Shown here: one piece after another, positions 7,343-16,045 of the stretch
How the letters are laid out: each line of letters opens with the position of its first letter
Numbering within the stretch: the first letter of the stretch is position 1
Origin: Rhizobiaceae bacterium
GTDB lineage: Bacteria; Pseudomonadota; Alphaproteobacteria; Rhizobiales; Rhizobiaceae
Reading direction: 5' to 3'
Assembly (NCBI GenBank): GCA_019635775.1
Contig: JAHBYU010000008.1
Span: 62,001 to 126,000 of the forward strand
DNA: 64,000 nt
Notes under the pieces: model-generated
Seen by the model: only the letters and a program-made list of their open reading frames with translations
What the model was told of the DNA's origin: nothing
Databases searched by the model: none
Program-made: the position numbers and the translations under genes

Positions 7343-8251
7343 TCAGCCGGGCGGCAGACTCTCCCCTGGCCTGAACAACCCAAGCTTGTCGAGCGGGCTC
7401 GTGACCGTCCGAACCGTCTTGGTCGCGACCTTCGCATAGAGCGCGGTGTTGTTGAGCTTGGCATGCCCCAGCAGGACCTGGATGATCCGGATGTCGGTGC
7501 CGTCCTCCAGCAGGTGGGTCGCGAAGCTGTGGCGCAGCGTGTGCGGCCCGACCCGCTTGGCGATCTCGGCAGCCCGGGCAGCCTCGACGACGATGCGATA
7601 GAGCTGCCGCGTGCTGATCGGCTTCATCGCGTGCTGTCCCGGGAACAACCAGCCGTCGCGGTGCATCACGCCCTGCTGTCGTCCGACCTTCCACCACTGG
7701 CGCAGCAGCGTCAGCAGGTCCTCGGAGAGCATCGCGTTGCGATAGCGCCCGCCCTTGCCACGCTCGACGCGCAGCAGCATGCGCTCGCTGTCGACGTCGG
7801 CGACCTTCAGCATCGACACCTCGGCGACGCGCAGGCCAGCGCCATAGGCGACTGAGAGCGCGGCCTGGTGCTTGAGGCACGTGGTGGCATTGAGCAGCCG
7901 GGCCACCTCGTCGCGGCTCAGCACCACGGGCAGGTTGCGCCGATGTGCCAGCCGGACGAGCCTGCGCGCCAGGTCCGGGCGGTCGAGCGTGTGGATGAAG
8001 AGGAAGCGCAGCGCCGACACGATGCTGTTCATGGTCGGCACGGGCACGCCGTCCGCCTGCTGCTCGATCTGGAACCGGCGCAGATCGTCGGCGGTAGCGG
8101 TATCCGGTGAACGCCCGAGGAACGCCGCCAGGCGCCCGATGTCGCCGAGATAGTTGCGCTGCGTCTCGCGTGAGAATCGCCGCATGTTCATGTCGTCGAT
8201 CAGCCGCTGGCGAAGCGGGCTCACGGGTGCATCGAGAACGGGATGAGGCAT
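7343..8251 (-). CDS. Tyrosine recombinase accompanying the IS91-like transposase
   Basis: 302 aa, intact. N-terminal SAM-like core-binding domain at about 10-95 and catalytic domain at about 105-285. Catalytic residues are all visible: R141 (GAGLRVAE), K166 (RGKGGR), H237 and R240 (PHTLRH), H263 (LLGHAKL) and the nucleophile Y272 (TALYAKV). Integrases of this type often precede IS91 transposases in alphaproteobacteria as a two-gene unit, and here the genes are 3 bp apart. A role in resolving or integrating the rolling-circle product is plausible but inferred. It is not next to a tRNA, so I do not call it a genomic-island integrase. Confidence 0.88.
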   Translation of the reverse strand: MPHPVLDAPVSPLRQRLIDDMNMRRFSRETQRNYLGDIGRLAAFLGRSPDTATADDLRRFQIEQQADGVPVPTMNSIVSALRFLFIHTLDRPDLARRLVRLAHRRNLPVVLSRDEVARLLNATTCLKHQAALSVAYGAGLRVAEVSMLKVADVDSERMLLRVERGKGGRYRNAMLSEDLLTLLRQWWKVGRQQGVMHRDGWLFPGQHAMKPISTRQLYRIVVEAARAAEIAKRVGPHTLRHSFATHLLEDGTDIRIIQVLLGHAKLNNTALYAKVATKTVRTVTSPLDKLGLFRPGESLPPG

Positions 8252-8674
8252 TGGTCAGGCTCCTTGTTGAAGAAGCCCGTCATGGTCTGCCGCTGCCGCC
8301 TGACACTCAATGGAGGCCTGACCTCCGGCCTGTGCCCGCTACCTCACCCAGGCGCCCTCCCGCGCGAGCGGGTCGTCTAATCGCCCGACAGTCAAGGGGG
8401 TAGGTGCAAGGCAGTCGTCCTTTTTTGCCGATGCTCGTTCGTATGCCGGGTACAGGGTCGTCTACGCGGTCGATGCAAAGCTGATCGCCGCAGGATGAGT
8501 TTCGCAGATGAGACCTTCCTATGTTCGTTACGCAATCTGCTAAACGAGGCAGTTGCTTCCCGCTACGCGGAATGATCTCAGCCACGTCCCGGCAGGGACG
8601 GCTCGGTGCGTCCTGTAAGAACGCTGTTGGTTGAATGGCTTGGAGAAAATCGTCGAAGTCGAGCGTCTGCAGGA

Positions 8675-9718
8675 TCAAGCAGCGGCGGGCGTTCCTCCAT
8701 GCGGATCGAACAGCTGGCCCGTCCGGAGCATCGCATGCATCATCACTGCCAGCTTGCGCGCCAAGGCCACAGCGGCTCGTTTGAAGCCGAGCCGTTCTTT
8801 CAGCTCCAACGCCCAGCTTCGCAGGGTGCTGGTATCCGTCGACCGGTTCAGGATGACCGCGGCCGCTTCGTATAGCAGTCCGCGCAACTGATTGTCGCCA
8901 CGGCGCGAGATATGTCCGTCATTATCGACCTCGCCGGACTGGTAGCGCCTCGGGGTCAGGCCCACCCATGCACCCACGGAGCGCGAGTTCCTGAAGTTCG
9001 CCGGATCCTCCACGGCCGCGGCAAAGGCGGTAGCTGTGACGGTGCCGACACCGGGCACCGACATGAGCAGACGGCAGTGCTGGTCTTCACGAGCCATCGC
9101 GGCCAGTTGCTTGGTCAGCTCTGCTATCTGGTGTCGGATATTGCTCCATGCCTGAAGCATTGGCATAACGATGCGCGCCAGCCTTTCTTCGCCCTGCAGA
9201 AGCTCGTGAACGTTGCGCTCGAACACGCTGCCGGCGCCCTTGGGTACGACGAGACCGAATGTCTTCATCAATCCGCGGATCTGGTTGGATATCTGCAAAC
9301 GCATCTTGAGAAGCTGGCGCCGCGCAGTGATCAGCGTGCGGATCAGCGTGCGGATCAGCATGCTGTCAAAACCCTTGACCCGAACCTCTCGGTAGAAGCC
9401 GACTTCGGCCAGATGTGCCAGGCCATCCGCGTCATTCGCATCCGTCTTGTTCGCAGCCATATCCAGCGCGGCTTTGGCATGCCGTGCGTCGATGCAGATC
9501 ACCGGCAGGCCCTCTGCCGTCAGCGAATGGTAGAACCACACAGATAGTGGGCCCGTCTCGAACACGACCCGCCGGACAGACGGTGCGCGCTTGCGGATCA
9601 GCGCCGCGAGCAGCTGCGGGTCGGACGCGCACTTGCACCGCCAAATCCTTTTGCCGTCCTGCCGGATCGAGATTGCCGTCTCTTTCAGGGATACGTCGAG
9701 ACCGATATACTGTTCCAT
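8675..9718 (-). CDS. IS110-family transposase
   Basis: 347 aa. DEDD-type N-terminal RuvC-like domain (GLDVSLKET, then NKTDANDADGLAHLAE) and C-terminal Transposase_20 domain (SVPGVGTVTA, AWVGLTPRRYQSG, the serine-bearing HISRRGDNQLRGLLYEA). These enzymes recombine DNA guided by a structured bridge RNA encoded in the element's own non-coding end. It looks intact apart from an in-frame 12-bp tandem duplication (9329-9352) that repeats Arg-Thr-Leu-Ile in the linker region. The ATG at 9718 abuts the first arm of an inverted repeat in the upstream non-coding DNA. Confidence 0.9.
   Translation of the reverse strand: MEQYIGLDVSLKETAISIRQDGKRIWRCKCASDPQLLAALIRKRAPSVRRVVFETGPLSVWFYHSLTAEGLPVICIDARHAKAALDMAANKTDANDADGLAHLAEVGFYREVRVKGFDSMLIRTLIRTLITARRQLLKMRLQISNQIRGLMKTFGLVVPKGAGSVFERNVHELLQGEERLARIVMPMLQAWSNIRHQIAELTKQLAAMAREDQHCRLLMSVPGVGTVTATAFAAAVEDPANFRNSRSVGAWVGLTPRRYQSGEVDNDGHISRRGDNQLRGLLYEAAAVILNRSTDTSTLRSWALELKERLGFKRAAVALARKLAVMMHAMLRTGQLFDPHGGTPAAA
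9329..9352 (-). repeat. 12-bp tandem duplication inside IS110 transposase
   Basis: GATCAGCGTGCG occurs twice in a row (9329-9340, 9341-9352), followed by a partial third copy. In the protein this repeats RTLI, keeping the frame. Confidence 0.9.
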
Positions 9719-9830
9719 GGCTGTCCTCCGTTCGATGCCTGGGCCCGGTGTCGACCGTGAGCCCGTTCTTCATCCTATCGGGGGACAGCCAGCCGGCTAG
9801 AGGTTCGAACATCGCCGCCACTTCTCAGGT
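9719..9830 (-). ncRNA. Candidate IS110 bridge RNA region
   Basis: The DNA just upstream of the transposase start is where IS110-group elements encode their bridge RNA. A 12-bp inverted repeat with one mismatch is visible: GGCTGTCCTCCG at 9719-9730 against CGGGGGACAGCC at 9779-9790. This would fold into a long hairpin with a roughly 48-nt interior. Target and donor loops were not identified. From 9830 to 9987 I see no other feature. Confidence 0.4.
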
Positions 9831-9987
9831 GGCCACCGCTCCCGCGATTACGTCATGTTCGTTCACCGGCCCCAAATCAGACATATTGGCGTCGCCCAAG
9901 ATATTCCTGAAGCGGACACTGTTCCCAACTTTCGGCTCGACTTCCTGTGCACAGCAAGCGTCAGTGCTTCCGAAAGGGAGCACGAGA

Positions 9988-10230
9988 ATGCCCGCCAGTC
10001 TCAAATTCAGGAAGCTCCGTCACGTAGAGACAGCAGTCGACGCACTGGACGGCATGGAGTCAGAGCTGCGGCAGCTTGCCGGACTGGTTGTGGCCTTGAG
10101 AATTCTGGGCGAGGCCGGCGATGCGATCGAGCCGCCGGCGATTTCGTCCATTGCCCGGTCGGCCGCCGACACGCTCGACGAGATCGACAAATCATGGCGG
10201 CAGGCTATAGCGGCTTTGCGCGGCGCCTGA
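9988..10230 (+). CDS. 80-aa hypothetical protein of a recombinase module
   Basis: 80 aa from ATG 9988, with AGGGAG 7-12 bases upstream. The frame is open far upstream but without a better start. The sequence is mostly helical and charged (HVETAVDALDGMESELRQL, then DTLDEIDKSWRQ), with no motif I recognise. It is the first gene of a same-strand series leading to DUF3489, DUF2924 and the serine recombinase, which suggests an accessory role there. Function unknown. Confidence 0.6.
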   Translation: MPASLKFRKLRHVETAVDALDGMESELRQLAGLVVALRILGEAGDAIEPPAISSIARSAADTLDEIDKSWRQAIAALRGA

Positions 10231-10426
10231 AGATTGTTGGCCGGAACCCGATTCCGGAGTGGACTTCCTACCCACAGCAAGCATTGCTGTCGCTGCCCTG
10301 ACGAAGCTCGAGCGCCATCGACGAACAGCCAGTGCCGAGTTCAAGGACCAACCTCTCCGCCCGCCCTTGAGCGGGCTCCAGTCAGTACAGGCACCGGATG
10401 TCCCGGACCTGATGATGGAGAGTATG

Positions 10427-10840
10427 ATGGCACAGAAAGCAGCAACCCTTGGACCGAACGATGCAGCCGTCATGGAAGCCGAGGGGGCGGGTATTGCAAA
10501 GAGGTCCCGTAGCCGGCTGGCGGCGAAGCCACAGTCCCGCAGGAAGCCAACTGCCGCTTCGACCAAAGCTGCAACGCCAAAGGCGGATGGCGATTCAACC
10601 GCCACGGCGAGGAAGCAGGATGTGACCGAGACCAAGGCGTCAATCGTCCTGAAGAAGCTGGGCTCGGCAAAGGGGGCCACCATCGAGGCCATGATGGAGG
10701 CGACCGGCTGGCAGGCACATTCGGTGCGCGGCTTTCTCTCGGCGGTGGTCCGGAAGAAGCTGGGTCTCGATCTGGTCAGCGAGACCGGCAAAGACGGCAT
10801 GCGACGATATCGGATCCAGGCGGACGGAAAGTCGGGCTGA
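10427..10840 (+). CDS. DUF3489 domain protein
   Basis: 137 aa if started at ATG 10427, which has GGAGAG 5-10 bases upstream; the frame is open back to 10259. The first 65 residues are basic and low in complexity (SRSRLAAKPQSRRKP). The last 65 form the DUF3489 domain, a winged-helix-like fold: ASIVLKKLGSAKGATIEA, then TGWQAHSVRGFLSAVVRKK. It probably binds DNA. It stops 5 bp before the DUF2924 gene. DUF3489, DUF2924 and a serine recombinase recur together in alphaproteobacterial mobile regions. Confidence 0.75.
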   Translation: MAQKAATLGPNDAAVMEAEGAGIAKRSRSRLAAKPQSRRKPTAASTKAATPKADGDSTATARKQDVTETKASIVLKKLGSAKGATIEAMMEATGWQAHSVRGFLSAVVRKKLGLDLVSETGKDGMRRYRIQADGKSG

Positions 10841-10845
10841 TCGGG

Positions 10846-11415
10846 ATGGCGCTGATGGCTGCCCCCAGATCGAGAGCCCGGTCGGAACGTTCGACACTGC
10901 CCGGAAACGATCAGATTGTGACCGAGGTCGGCAACCTCGCCGATCTCGATCTCAACGAATTGCGTGCCCGGTGGCTGAAGGTCACCGGACGCCCTGCCCC
11001 GAAAGCTTTTCGCACGGGGATGTTGCGCCGGGCTCTCGCATACGAGATGCAGGTCGCTGCCTTCGGTGGTCTGCCATCGTCATTGAAACGTCAGCTTCGC
11101 GATCTGGCAAAGGCTGCCCGGGAGGATCGCTTCGACGAGGCGCTCGGCACTACCCACCTGAAGCCCGGCACGATGCTGATGCGGGTCTGGGAGGGAAAGA
11201 CAGAGACCGTCATGGTGACACGTGATGGTTATGTCTGGGCAGGCGAGCGATACACGTCGCTGTCTGCCATCGCCAAGGCCATTACCGGCACCAGTTGGAA
11301 CGGCTGGACCTTCTTTGGTGTGAAGAGGAAGAGCAGTCGCAACAAGAACGCCGCCAAAGCCCCTGCCGTAGTTGCCGATCCGGGCACGGTGGCCGGAGTG
11401 TCTGTCGATGGCTGA
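10846..11415 (+). CDS. DUF2924 domain protein
   Basis: 189 aa. The DUF2924 core is visible: LNELRARWLKVTGRPAP, a helical middle (RTGMLRRALAYEMQ), and the C-terminal part GTMLMRVWEGKTETVMV followed by YTSLSAIAKAITGTSWNGW, which resembles a small beta-rich nucleic-acid binding fold. It lies between DUF3489 and the recombinase, overlapping the latter by 8 bp. A helper role in recombination, for example directionality, is inference. No catalytic motif is visible. Confidence 0.85.
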   Translation: MALMAAPRSRARSERSTLPGNDQIVTEVGNLADLDLNELRARWLKVTGRPAPKAFRTGMLRRALAYEMQVAAFGGLPSSLKRQLRDLAKAAREDRFDEALGTTHLKPGTMLMRVWEGKTETVMVTRDGYVWAGERYTSLSAIAKAITGTSWNGWTFFGVKRKSSRNKNAAKAPAVVADPGTVAGVSVDG

Positions 11416-13093
11416 ACGTTCCTCATCATCATCCCGACAGCAGCGTACCGTTCGCTGCGCGATTTACACGCGGAAAAGCTCGGAAGAAGGCCTCGAACAG
11501 GACTTTAACTCGCTGCATGCACAGCGCGAGGCCTGCGAGGCCTATATCGCATCACAACGCCACGAGGGCTGGAAGCTGCTTCCGGCCCGGTATGACGATG
11601 GCGGCTATTCAGGCGGTTCCATGGAAAGACCCGGCCTGCAGAAGCTGCTCGCCGACATGCAGTCCGGCATGATCGATGTGGTCGTCGTTTACAAGGTCGA
11701 TCGGCTGACACGCTCGCTGACCGACTTCGCCCGCATCGTCGAGGCCTTCGATTCCAGGAACGCTTCCTTTGTCTCCGTCACCCAGTCCTTCAATACCACC
11801 ACCAGCATGGGAAGGCTGACACTCAACGTTCTACTATCGTTCGCCCAGTTCGAGCGCGAGGTCACCGGCGAGCGCATCCGTGACAAGATTGCTGCCTCCA
11901 AGAAGAAGGGCATGTGGATGGGTGGCTTTGTCCCCATGGGTTATGCCGCCCATGGACGTTCCCTCGCCATCGTGGAATCGGAAGCCGCGACAATCAGAAG
12001 GATATTCAACCGCTTCCTGACCCTCGAGAGCGTCAGGGACCTCAAGGTTGAGCTGGACCGGGATGGCATCACGACACGACCGTTCGTTTCTGCCAGCAAC
12101 AACCGCAGCTGGGGCGACCGGCCGTTCAGCATCGGTCATCTGCGCTCGATCCTGCAGAACCCGATCTATGTCGGAGAGGTCAGGCATAAGGGTGAGCGCT
12201 ATCCTGCCCAGCATCCGGCTATCATCGATCGGGAACAGTTCGACCGGGTTCAGGCGCTGATCTCCTCGCGCGCCAGAGGGCACCTGATGCGGGTAGATGC
12301 TGAACACATCAACCTGCTCGCCGGGCTCCTGTTCGATCAGGACAGGCAGAAGTTCACCTGCGCTCATACATCCAAGCGGGGTGTTCGATACAGATACTAT
12401 GTGGCTCCGGCATCATCGACTGAAACAAAATCACCAGCCCGCATCTCGGCCGGTGAACTGGAAAACCTTGTCATCGACGCCGTAACGGCAAAGCTCAGGG
12501 ATAGTCACTGGCTGCAGGCAGACGTCCTGCCTCCGGACACCAGCCCCGATACGATAGCAGACGCGTCCGATGCAGCACGACGAGCTGCCGATCGCATCGG
12601 AGGCACCGACGCCCAGACGATACGCCAGCAGCTGACTGACCTCATCAAGCGTATTGATATCCTTCCCGACACGATCTCGGTCATTTTGAAAACGGAAGTA
12701 CAGCCCCCCGGCACTGCTGACAGCGACGATTCGCAGCTCGCCGCACGCACGATCGTAGTAGCAAATCCGTTTACGGCCAGAAGCCAGTCAAAACACCTTG
12801 TCGTCCGCCAGGACACAATCGGCAGCGCGCCGTCAAAATGGCTGATCAAGGCGCTGGCCCGCAGCATCACCTGGTACGATGATCTTGTCAGCGGCCGGGC
12901 AGCATCTTTCCGCGAGATCGCAGAGCGGGAAGGCGTAGCGGAGCGCTATGTCGCCAAGCTCATCCCTCTGGCGTTCCTCGATCCGGGCATTGTCGAAGAC
13001 AGTCTGGACGGTCGGACGGCACTTTCCCTGACCGCATCAGACTTGGCGTTCGGCGTCGACCTGCCCCCGATCTGGGCCAACCAGCAGAGCTGA
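11408..13093 (+). CDS. Large serine recombinase
   Basis: 561 aa. The resolvase/invertase N-domain (about 15-165) has the catalytic serine S24 in IYTRKSSEEG, with DGGYSGGSMERP and the VVVYKVDRLTRS segment. The recombinase domain (about 175-290: FVPMGYAAHG, LRSILQNPIYVGEV) and a degenerate zinc-ribbon/C-terminal region follow; only one cysteine remains in the ribbon part. The start at 11408 lies within the DUF2924 gene end. It belongs to the large serine integrases and could move the surrounding segment. It ends 212 bp from the 3' end of tRNA-Ser. Confidence 0.9.
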   Translation: MAERSSSSSRQQRTVRCAIYTRKSSEEGLEQDFNSLHAQREACEAYIASQRHEGWKLLPARYDDGGYSGGSMERPGLQKLLADMQSGMIDVVVVYKVDRLTRSLTDFARIVEAFDSRNASFVSVTQSFNTTTSMGRLTLNVLLSFAQFEREVTGERIRDKIAASKKKGMWMGGFVPMGYAAHGRSLAIVESEAATIRRIFNRFLTLESVRDLKVELDRDGITTRPFVSASNNRSWGDRPFSIGHLRSILQNPIYVGEVRHKGERYPAQHPAIIDREQFDRVQALISSRARGHLMRVDAEHINLLAGLLFDQDRQKFTCAHTSKRGVRYRYYVAPASSTETKSPARISAGELENLVIDAVTAKLRDSHWLQADVLPPDTSPDTIADASDAARRAADRIGGTDAQTIRQQLTDLIKRIDILPDTISVILKTEVQPPGTADSDDSQLAARTIVVANPFTARSQSKHLVVRQDTIGSAPSKWLIKALARSITWYDDLVSGRAASFREIAEREGVAERYVAKLIPLAFLDPGIVEDSLDGRTALSLTASDLAFGVDLPPIWANQQS

Positions 13094-13304
13094 GAGCCTC
13101 CAGATCCGGCCTGAAAGCGGCCTTCCGTGCATCTCCACAGCATCTAGAACCGCACTACGACTTGCCCCTTTGCAGAATGGGCCGCATTTGCCGCCGATTT
13201 CTGCCGAGAGAATACAACCCTGAGAATGCGCGACTAGGCTAAGTCCCGACAGCGTCGCACAAATTCCGTGGAATTGCCCTTTGTGTGGTGTCGGTAAGAC
13301 TAGC

Positions 13305-13394
13305 TGGCGGAGAGAGCGGGATTCGAACCCGCGAGACGGTTCCCCGTCTACACACTTTCCAGGCGTGCGCCTTCGACCACTCGGCCACCTCTCC
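13305..13394 (-). tRNA. tRNA-Ser (GGA)
   Basis: The minus strand folds as a serine tRNA with a long variable arm: acceptor GGAGAGG pairing with the 3' CTCTCC, D-arm GGCCGAGTGG, anticodon loop CTGGAAA (anticodon GGA), T-arm GGGTTCGAATCCC, and an encoded CCA at 13305-13307. Its 3' end faces the accessory region to the left. Between 13395 and 13763, upstream of the tRNA, I see no gene. Confidence 0.95.
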
Positions 13395-13763
13395 GCGCGC
13401 GGCACGTGTCGAAACGGGTTCGAAACTTTGCCGGTGCGGGGCTCATCTATTCGATCCAGCAAAGAATGCCAAGCCCGTAAGTCACGCAGCATCGGCATCC
13501 TTTTCCACATCGGGGTAGCCCGGTACGGAATTGGTCACGCAAAACCATACAGGCCCTCGCCTTTACAGAGGGCTGCTTCGGGCACCCGACCATGACTGCC
13601 TGAGGACATTGGGCAGCCGCTCCTGAGCACGGGCTCCGGCTGCGAAGGCTTCGAAACGCCGGGTATCTCTTAGCGTCGACGATTGCGGAAGTGCCCCGGA
13701 CATCCTATCAGGGGGTATCCGCCAACACGCATGGCCTTTTCAGGCCAAACCCCTGGGATTGCG

Positions 13764-14090
13764 ATGATCCGCTTCCTGTTTAGACTGATGGCCACCTTTT
13801 CCCTTGCCGTTGCCGTCATCATGGCGGTTCTGGATGTGACCCGCACGATTGCGGCGTCACGCCTCGTGCTGACGCCTCTCGGGGAAAGCTGGATGAGCGT
13901 ATCGCCGTCCACATTCGATCAAACGCAGACCTTCATCCTCGAAAAGGGGCATCCGCTGATCTGGAATCCGGTCATGGTTTTCATTCTCGGCCAGCCCGGC
14001 TTCGCGGTCTTCGGCTTGCTTGCGCTGCTTCTCTACGCGATCGGACACAGGCCACAGCGGCGGATAGGCCGTTTCGTGGTCGAGCGCTGA
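13764..14090 (+). CDS. Small membrane protein upstream of msrA
   Basis: 108 aa from ATG 13764; an in-frame start at 13683 would add an unlikely 27-residue leader. Two hydrophobic segments are seen, [18 protein letters not shown] near the N-terminus and [17 protein letters not shown] near the C-terminus, with a polar loop containing [12 protein letters not shown] between them. The C-terminus is Arg-rich. It overlaps the msrA start by one base, suggesting co-expression. A conserved rhizobial hypothetical; no function assigned. Confidence 0.7.
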   Translation: MIRFLFRLMATFSLAVAVIMAVLDVTRTIAASRLVLTPLGESWMSVSPSTFDQTQTFILEKGHPLIWNPVMVFILGQPGFAVFGLLALLLYAIGHRPQRRIGRFVVER

Positions 14091-14743
14091 TGTTTTTCCT
14101 GAGCGACCTGCTGAACCGGAAGCTTCAGATGCCCAAGGTTCGCGAGGCACTTCCGGGCCGCGACAAGCCTATCGCGACCGCCACGACCCATTTCGTGTCA
14201 GGGCGTGGTCTCAAGGCCCCCTATCCAGAAGGTTTGACGACCGCGATGTTCGGGCTTGGCTGTTTCTGGGGCGCAGAACGCCTGTACTGGCAGTCAGAAG
14301 GCGTGTGGGTGACGGCGGTCGGCTATGCCGGCGGCGTCACGCCGAACCCCACCTACCAGGAAACCTGCACCGGGCTTACCGGCCATGCCGAGGTCGTTCT
14401 GGCGGTCTTCAATCCGGCTATTGTCACCTATGGCGACCTTCTGAAGATATTCTGGGAGGCGCATGATCCGACCCAGGGCATGCGCCAGGGCAACGACATC
14501 GGAACGGCGTACCGCTCGGCAATCTACGCTTTCGGTGAGGAGCAGCTGCGCCTCGCCATCGCCTCGCGAGAAGCCTATCAGGCGGCTCTGCGCGCTGCCG
14601 GTCGCGGTGCGGTAACCACCGAGATTGCGCCGGCGCCGGTGTTCTATTTCGCAGAGGAAGAACACCAGCAATATCTGGCAAAAAACCCCAACGGCTATTG
14701 CAGCCTGAAGGGTACCGGGGTCGCCTGCGATATCCCCGGATGA
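14090..14743 (+). CDS. msrA: Peptide-methionine (S)-S-oxide reductase
   Basis: 217 aa. Repairs oxidised methionine in proteins. The active-site motif GCFWGAE is at 57-63 with nucleophile C58. The conserved [31 protein letters not shown] and [12 protein letters not shown] blocks follow, and C-terminal cysteines ([13 protein letters not shown]) can serve as resolving residues. The N-terminus has about 50 residues before the catalytic domain, usual for the longer rhizobial enzyme. Single-domain, without MsrB fusion. Confidence 0.95.
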   Translation: MFFLSDLLNRKLQMPKVREALPGRDKPIATATTHFVSGRGLKAPYPEGLTTAMFGLGCFWGAERLYWQSEGVWVTAVGYAGGVTPNPTYQETCTGLTGHAEVVLAVFNPAIVTYGDLLKIFWEAHDPTQGMRQGNDIGTAYRSAIYAFGEEQLRLAIASREAYQAALRAAGRGAVTTEIAPAPVFYFAEEEHQQYLAKNPNGYCSLKGTGVACDIPG

Positions 14744-14970
14744 CGGGCGGCATGGGCTTTTCGCTGGCGGTCTGACGTTTGCCGGGCCCGACGAGCGGAC
14801 GAGCGGTTTGCATTTTACGCAAGACCAAGATTCCACGTGAAATTTGCCTCGCGTCGTGCCAGATTGGGCCGCATGAGCGGAGGGGGCACCCCTAGCCATG
14901 TGCCAGACGAGCCGGAAAACCGGCCAGGTCAGGCTTCGAGTTCAATGCAAACCGACAGGGTGTGGATCAT

Positions 14971-15960
14971 ATGAAACGTATTTTGTTCGGCCTTCTGGCC
15001 GCCACCGCGTTGTCTTTCTCGGCCCATGCGCAGGAGATCAAGCCGGCGCTTCTTTATGACCTGGGCGGCAAGTTCGACAAGTCGTTCAACGAGGCAGCTT
15101 TCAATGGCGCCGAGAAGTTCAAGGCCGAAACGGGCATCGAATATGTCGAGTTCGAGGTATCCAATGCCTCCCAGCGCGAGCAGGCGCTGCGCCGCTTCGC
15201 CGAGGACGGCCGCAACCCCATCGTCATGACGGGCTTCGCCTGGGCGGAAGCGCTTGACAAGGTGGCAACGGATCACCCCGACCAGCAGTTCGCCATCATC
15301 GACATGGTGGTCGACAAGCCAAACATTCGTTCAGTGGTGTTCAAGGAGCAGGAAGGCTCGTACATCGTAGGCCTGCTTGCCGGCATGGCGTCCACGAGCA
15401 AGAAGGTCGGCTTCGTGGGCGGAATGGACATCCCGCTGATCCGCCGCTTCGGTTGCGGCTATGTCGGCGGCGCCAAGGCCGGCGGCGCAACCGAGGTCAT
15501 CCAGAACATGACCGGCGACACTCCGGCGGCCTGGAACGACCCCACCAAGGGCGGCGAAATTGCCAAGACGCAGATCGACCAGGGCGCTGACGTCATCTAC
15601 GCTGCTGCGGGCGGCACGGGCGTCGGTGTGCTGCAGGCGGCAGTTGACGCAGGAAAGCTTGGCGTCGGCGTTGATTCCAACCAGAACGGGCTTCATCCCG
15701 GCAAGATCCTTACATCCATGCTGAAGCGTGTCGACACTGCCGTCTACAACGCCTTCTCGGATGCCAAGGCCGGAACGCTTGCCGGCGGAATCAACGACCT
15801 CGGCCTGAAGGAAGGTGGCGTCGATTACGCGCTGGACGACAACAACAAGGATCTGATCACGCCTGAGATGAAGGCTGCCGCCGACAAGGCCAAGGCTGAC
15901 ATCATTGCAGGCACGGTGACGGTCCACGACTACATGGCGGACAACAACTGCCCCTACTGA
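14971..15960 (+). CDS. BMP-family ABC transporter substrate-binding protein
   Basis: 329 aa from the start giving MKRILFGLL; an upstream ATG adds three residues. A cleavable signal peptide (hydrophobic to about residue 21, ending SAHAQ) sends it to the periplasm. The BMP/Med fold is shown by LYDLGGKFDKSFNEAAF, EGSYIVGLLAGM, VGFVGGMDIPLIRRF and GVGVDSNQNG. Family members bind purine nucleosides for uptake. No permease or ATPase gene is adjacent, so the partner transporter is elsewhere. A terminator follows at once. Confidence 0.9.
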   Translation: MKRILFGLLAATALSFSAHAQEIKPALLYDLGGKFDKSFNEAAFNGAEKFKAETGIEYVEFEVSNASQREQALRRFAEDGRNPIVMTGFAWAEALDKVATDHPDQQFAIIDMVVDKPNIRSVVFKEQEGSYIVGLLAGMASTSKKVGFVGGMDIPLIRRFGCGYVGGAKAGGATEVIQNMTGDTPAAWNDPTKGGEIAKTQIDQGADVIYAAAGGTGVGVLQAAVDAGKLGVGVDSNQNGLHPGKILTSMLKRVDTAVYNAFSDAKAGTLAGGINDLGLKEGGVDYALDDNNKDLITPEMKAAADKAKADIIAGTVTVHDYMADNNCPY

Positions 15961-15978
15961 TCCTGCACAGTTCCTGGA

Positions 15979-16005
15979 AAAGGCCGCCGGTTCGGCGGCC
16001 TTTTA
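15979..16005 (+). terminator. Rho-independent terminator after the BMP gene
   Basis: AAGGCCGCC-GGTT-CGGCGGCCTT hairpin with GC-rich arms followed by a T run, 20 bp after the stop. Confidence 0.85.
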
Positions 16006-16045
16006 CATTGCGAGGCAGGAGGATTGGTTATGATGCTCCGGCCGC

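Larger units (their letters stand above)
5950..8251 (-). mobile_element. IS91-like element with its own tyrosine recombinase
   Basis: On the minus strand the order is tyrosine recombinase (7343-8251), frameshifted rolling-circle transposase (6249-7339), then about 300 bp of non-coding end (5950-6248) homologous to 73-370 in the opposite orientation. Exact termini were not found. The left edge is placed where similarity to the other copy fades; the right edge is at least the recombinase start. Bases 8252-8640, between this element and the IS110 element, show no gene I can support. Confidence 0.65.
8640..9830 (-). mobile_element. IS110-family insertion sequence, approximate limits
   Basis: Transposase plus flanking non-coding DNA. 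IS110 elements usually have no long terminal inverted repeats and often no target duplication, so I could not fix the ends. The limits include a short 3' side and about 110 bp upstream of the transposase, where the non-coding RNA is expected. Confidence 0.5.

Noticed and set aside
7343-8251. Tyrosine recombinase as integrase of the whole island
   Set aside because: It is tied to the IS91-like transposase (3-bp gap) and lies 5 kb from the tRNA gene.
8307-8678. 123-aa minus-strand open frame between two mobile elements
   Set aside because: No motif, no RBS, and it overlaps the IS110 transposase end; treated as non-coding.
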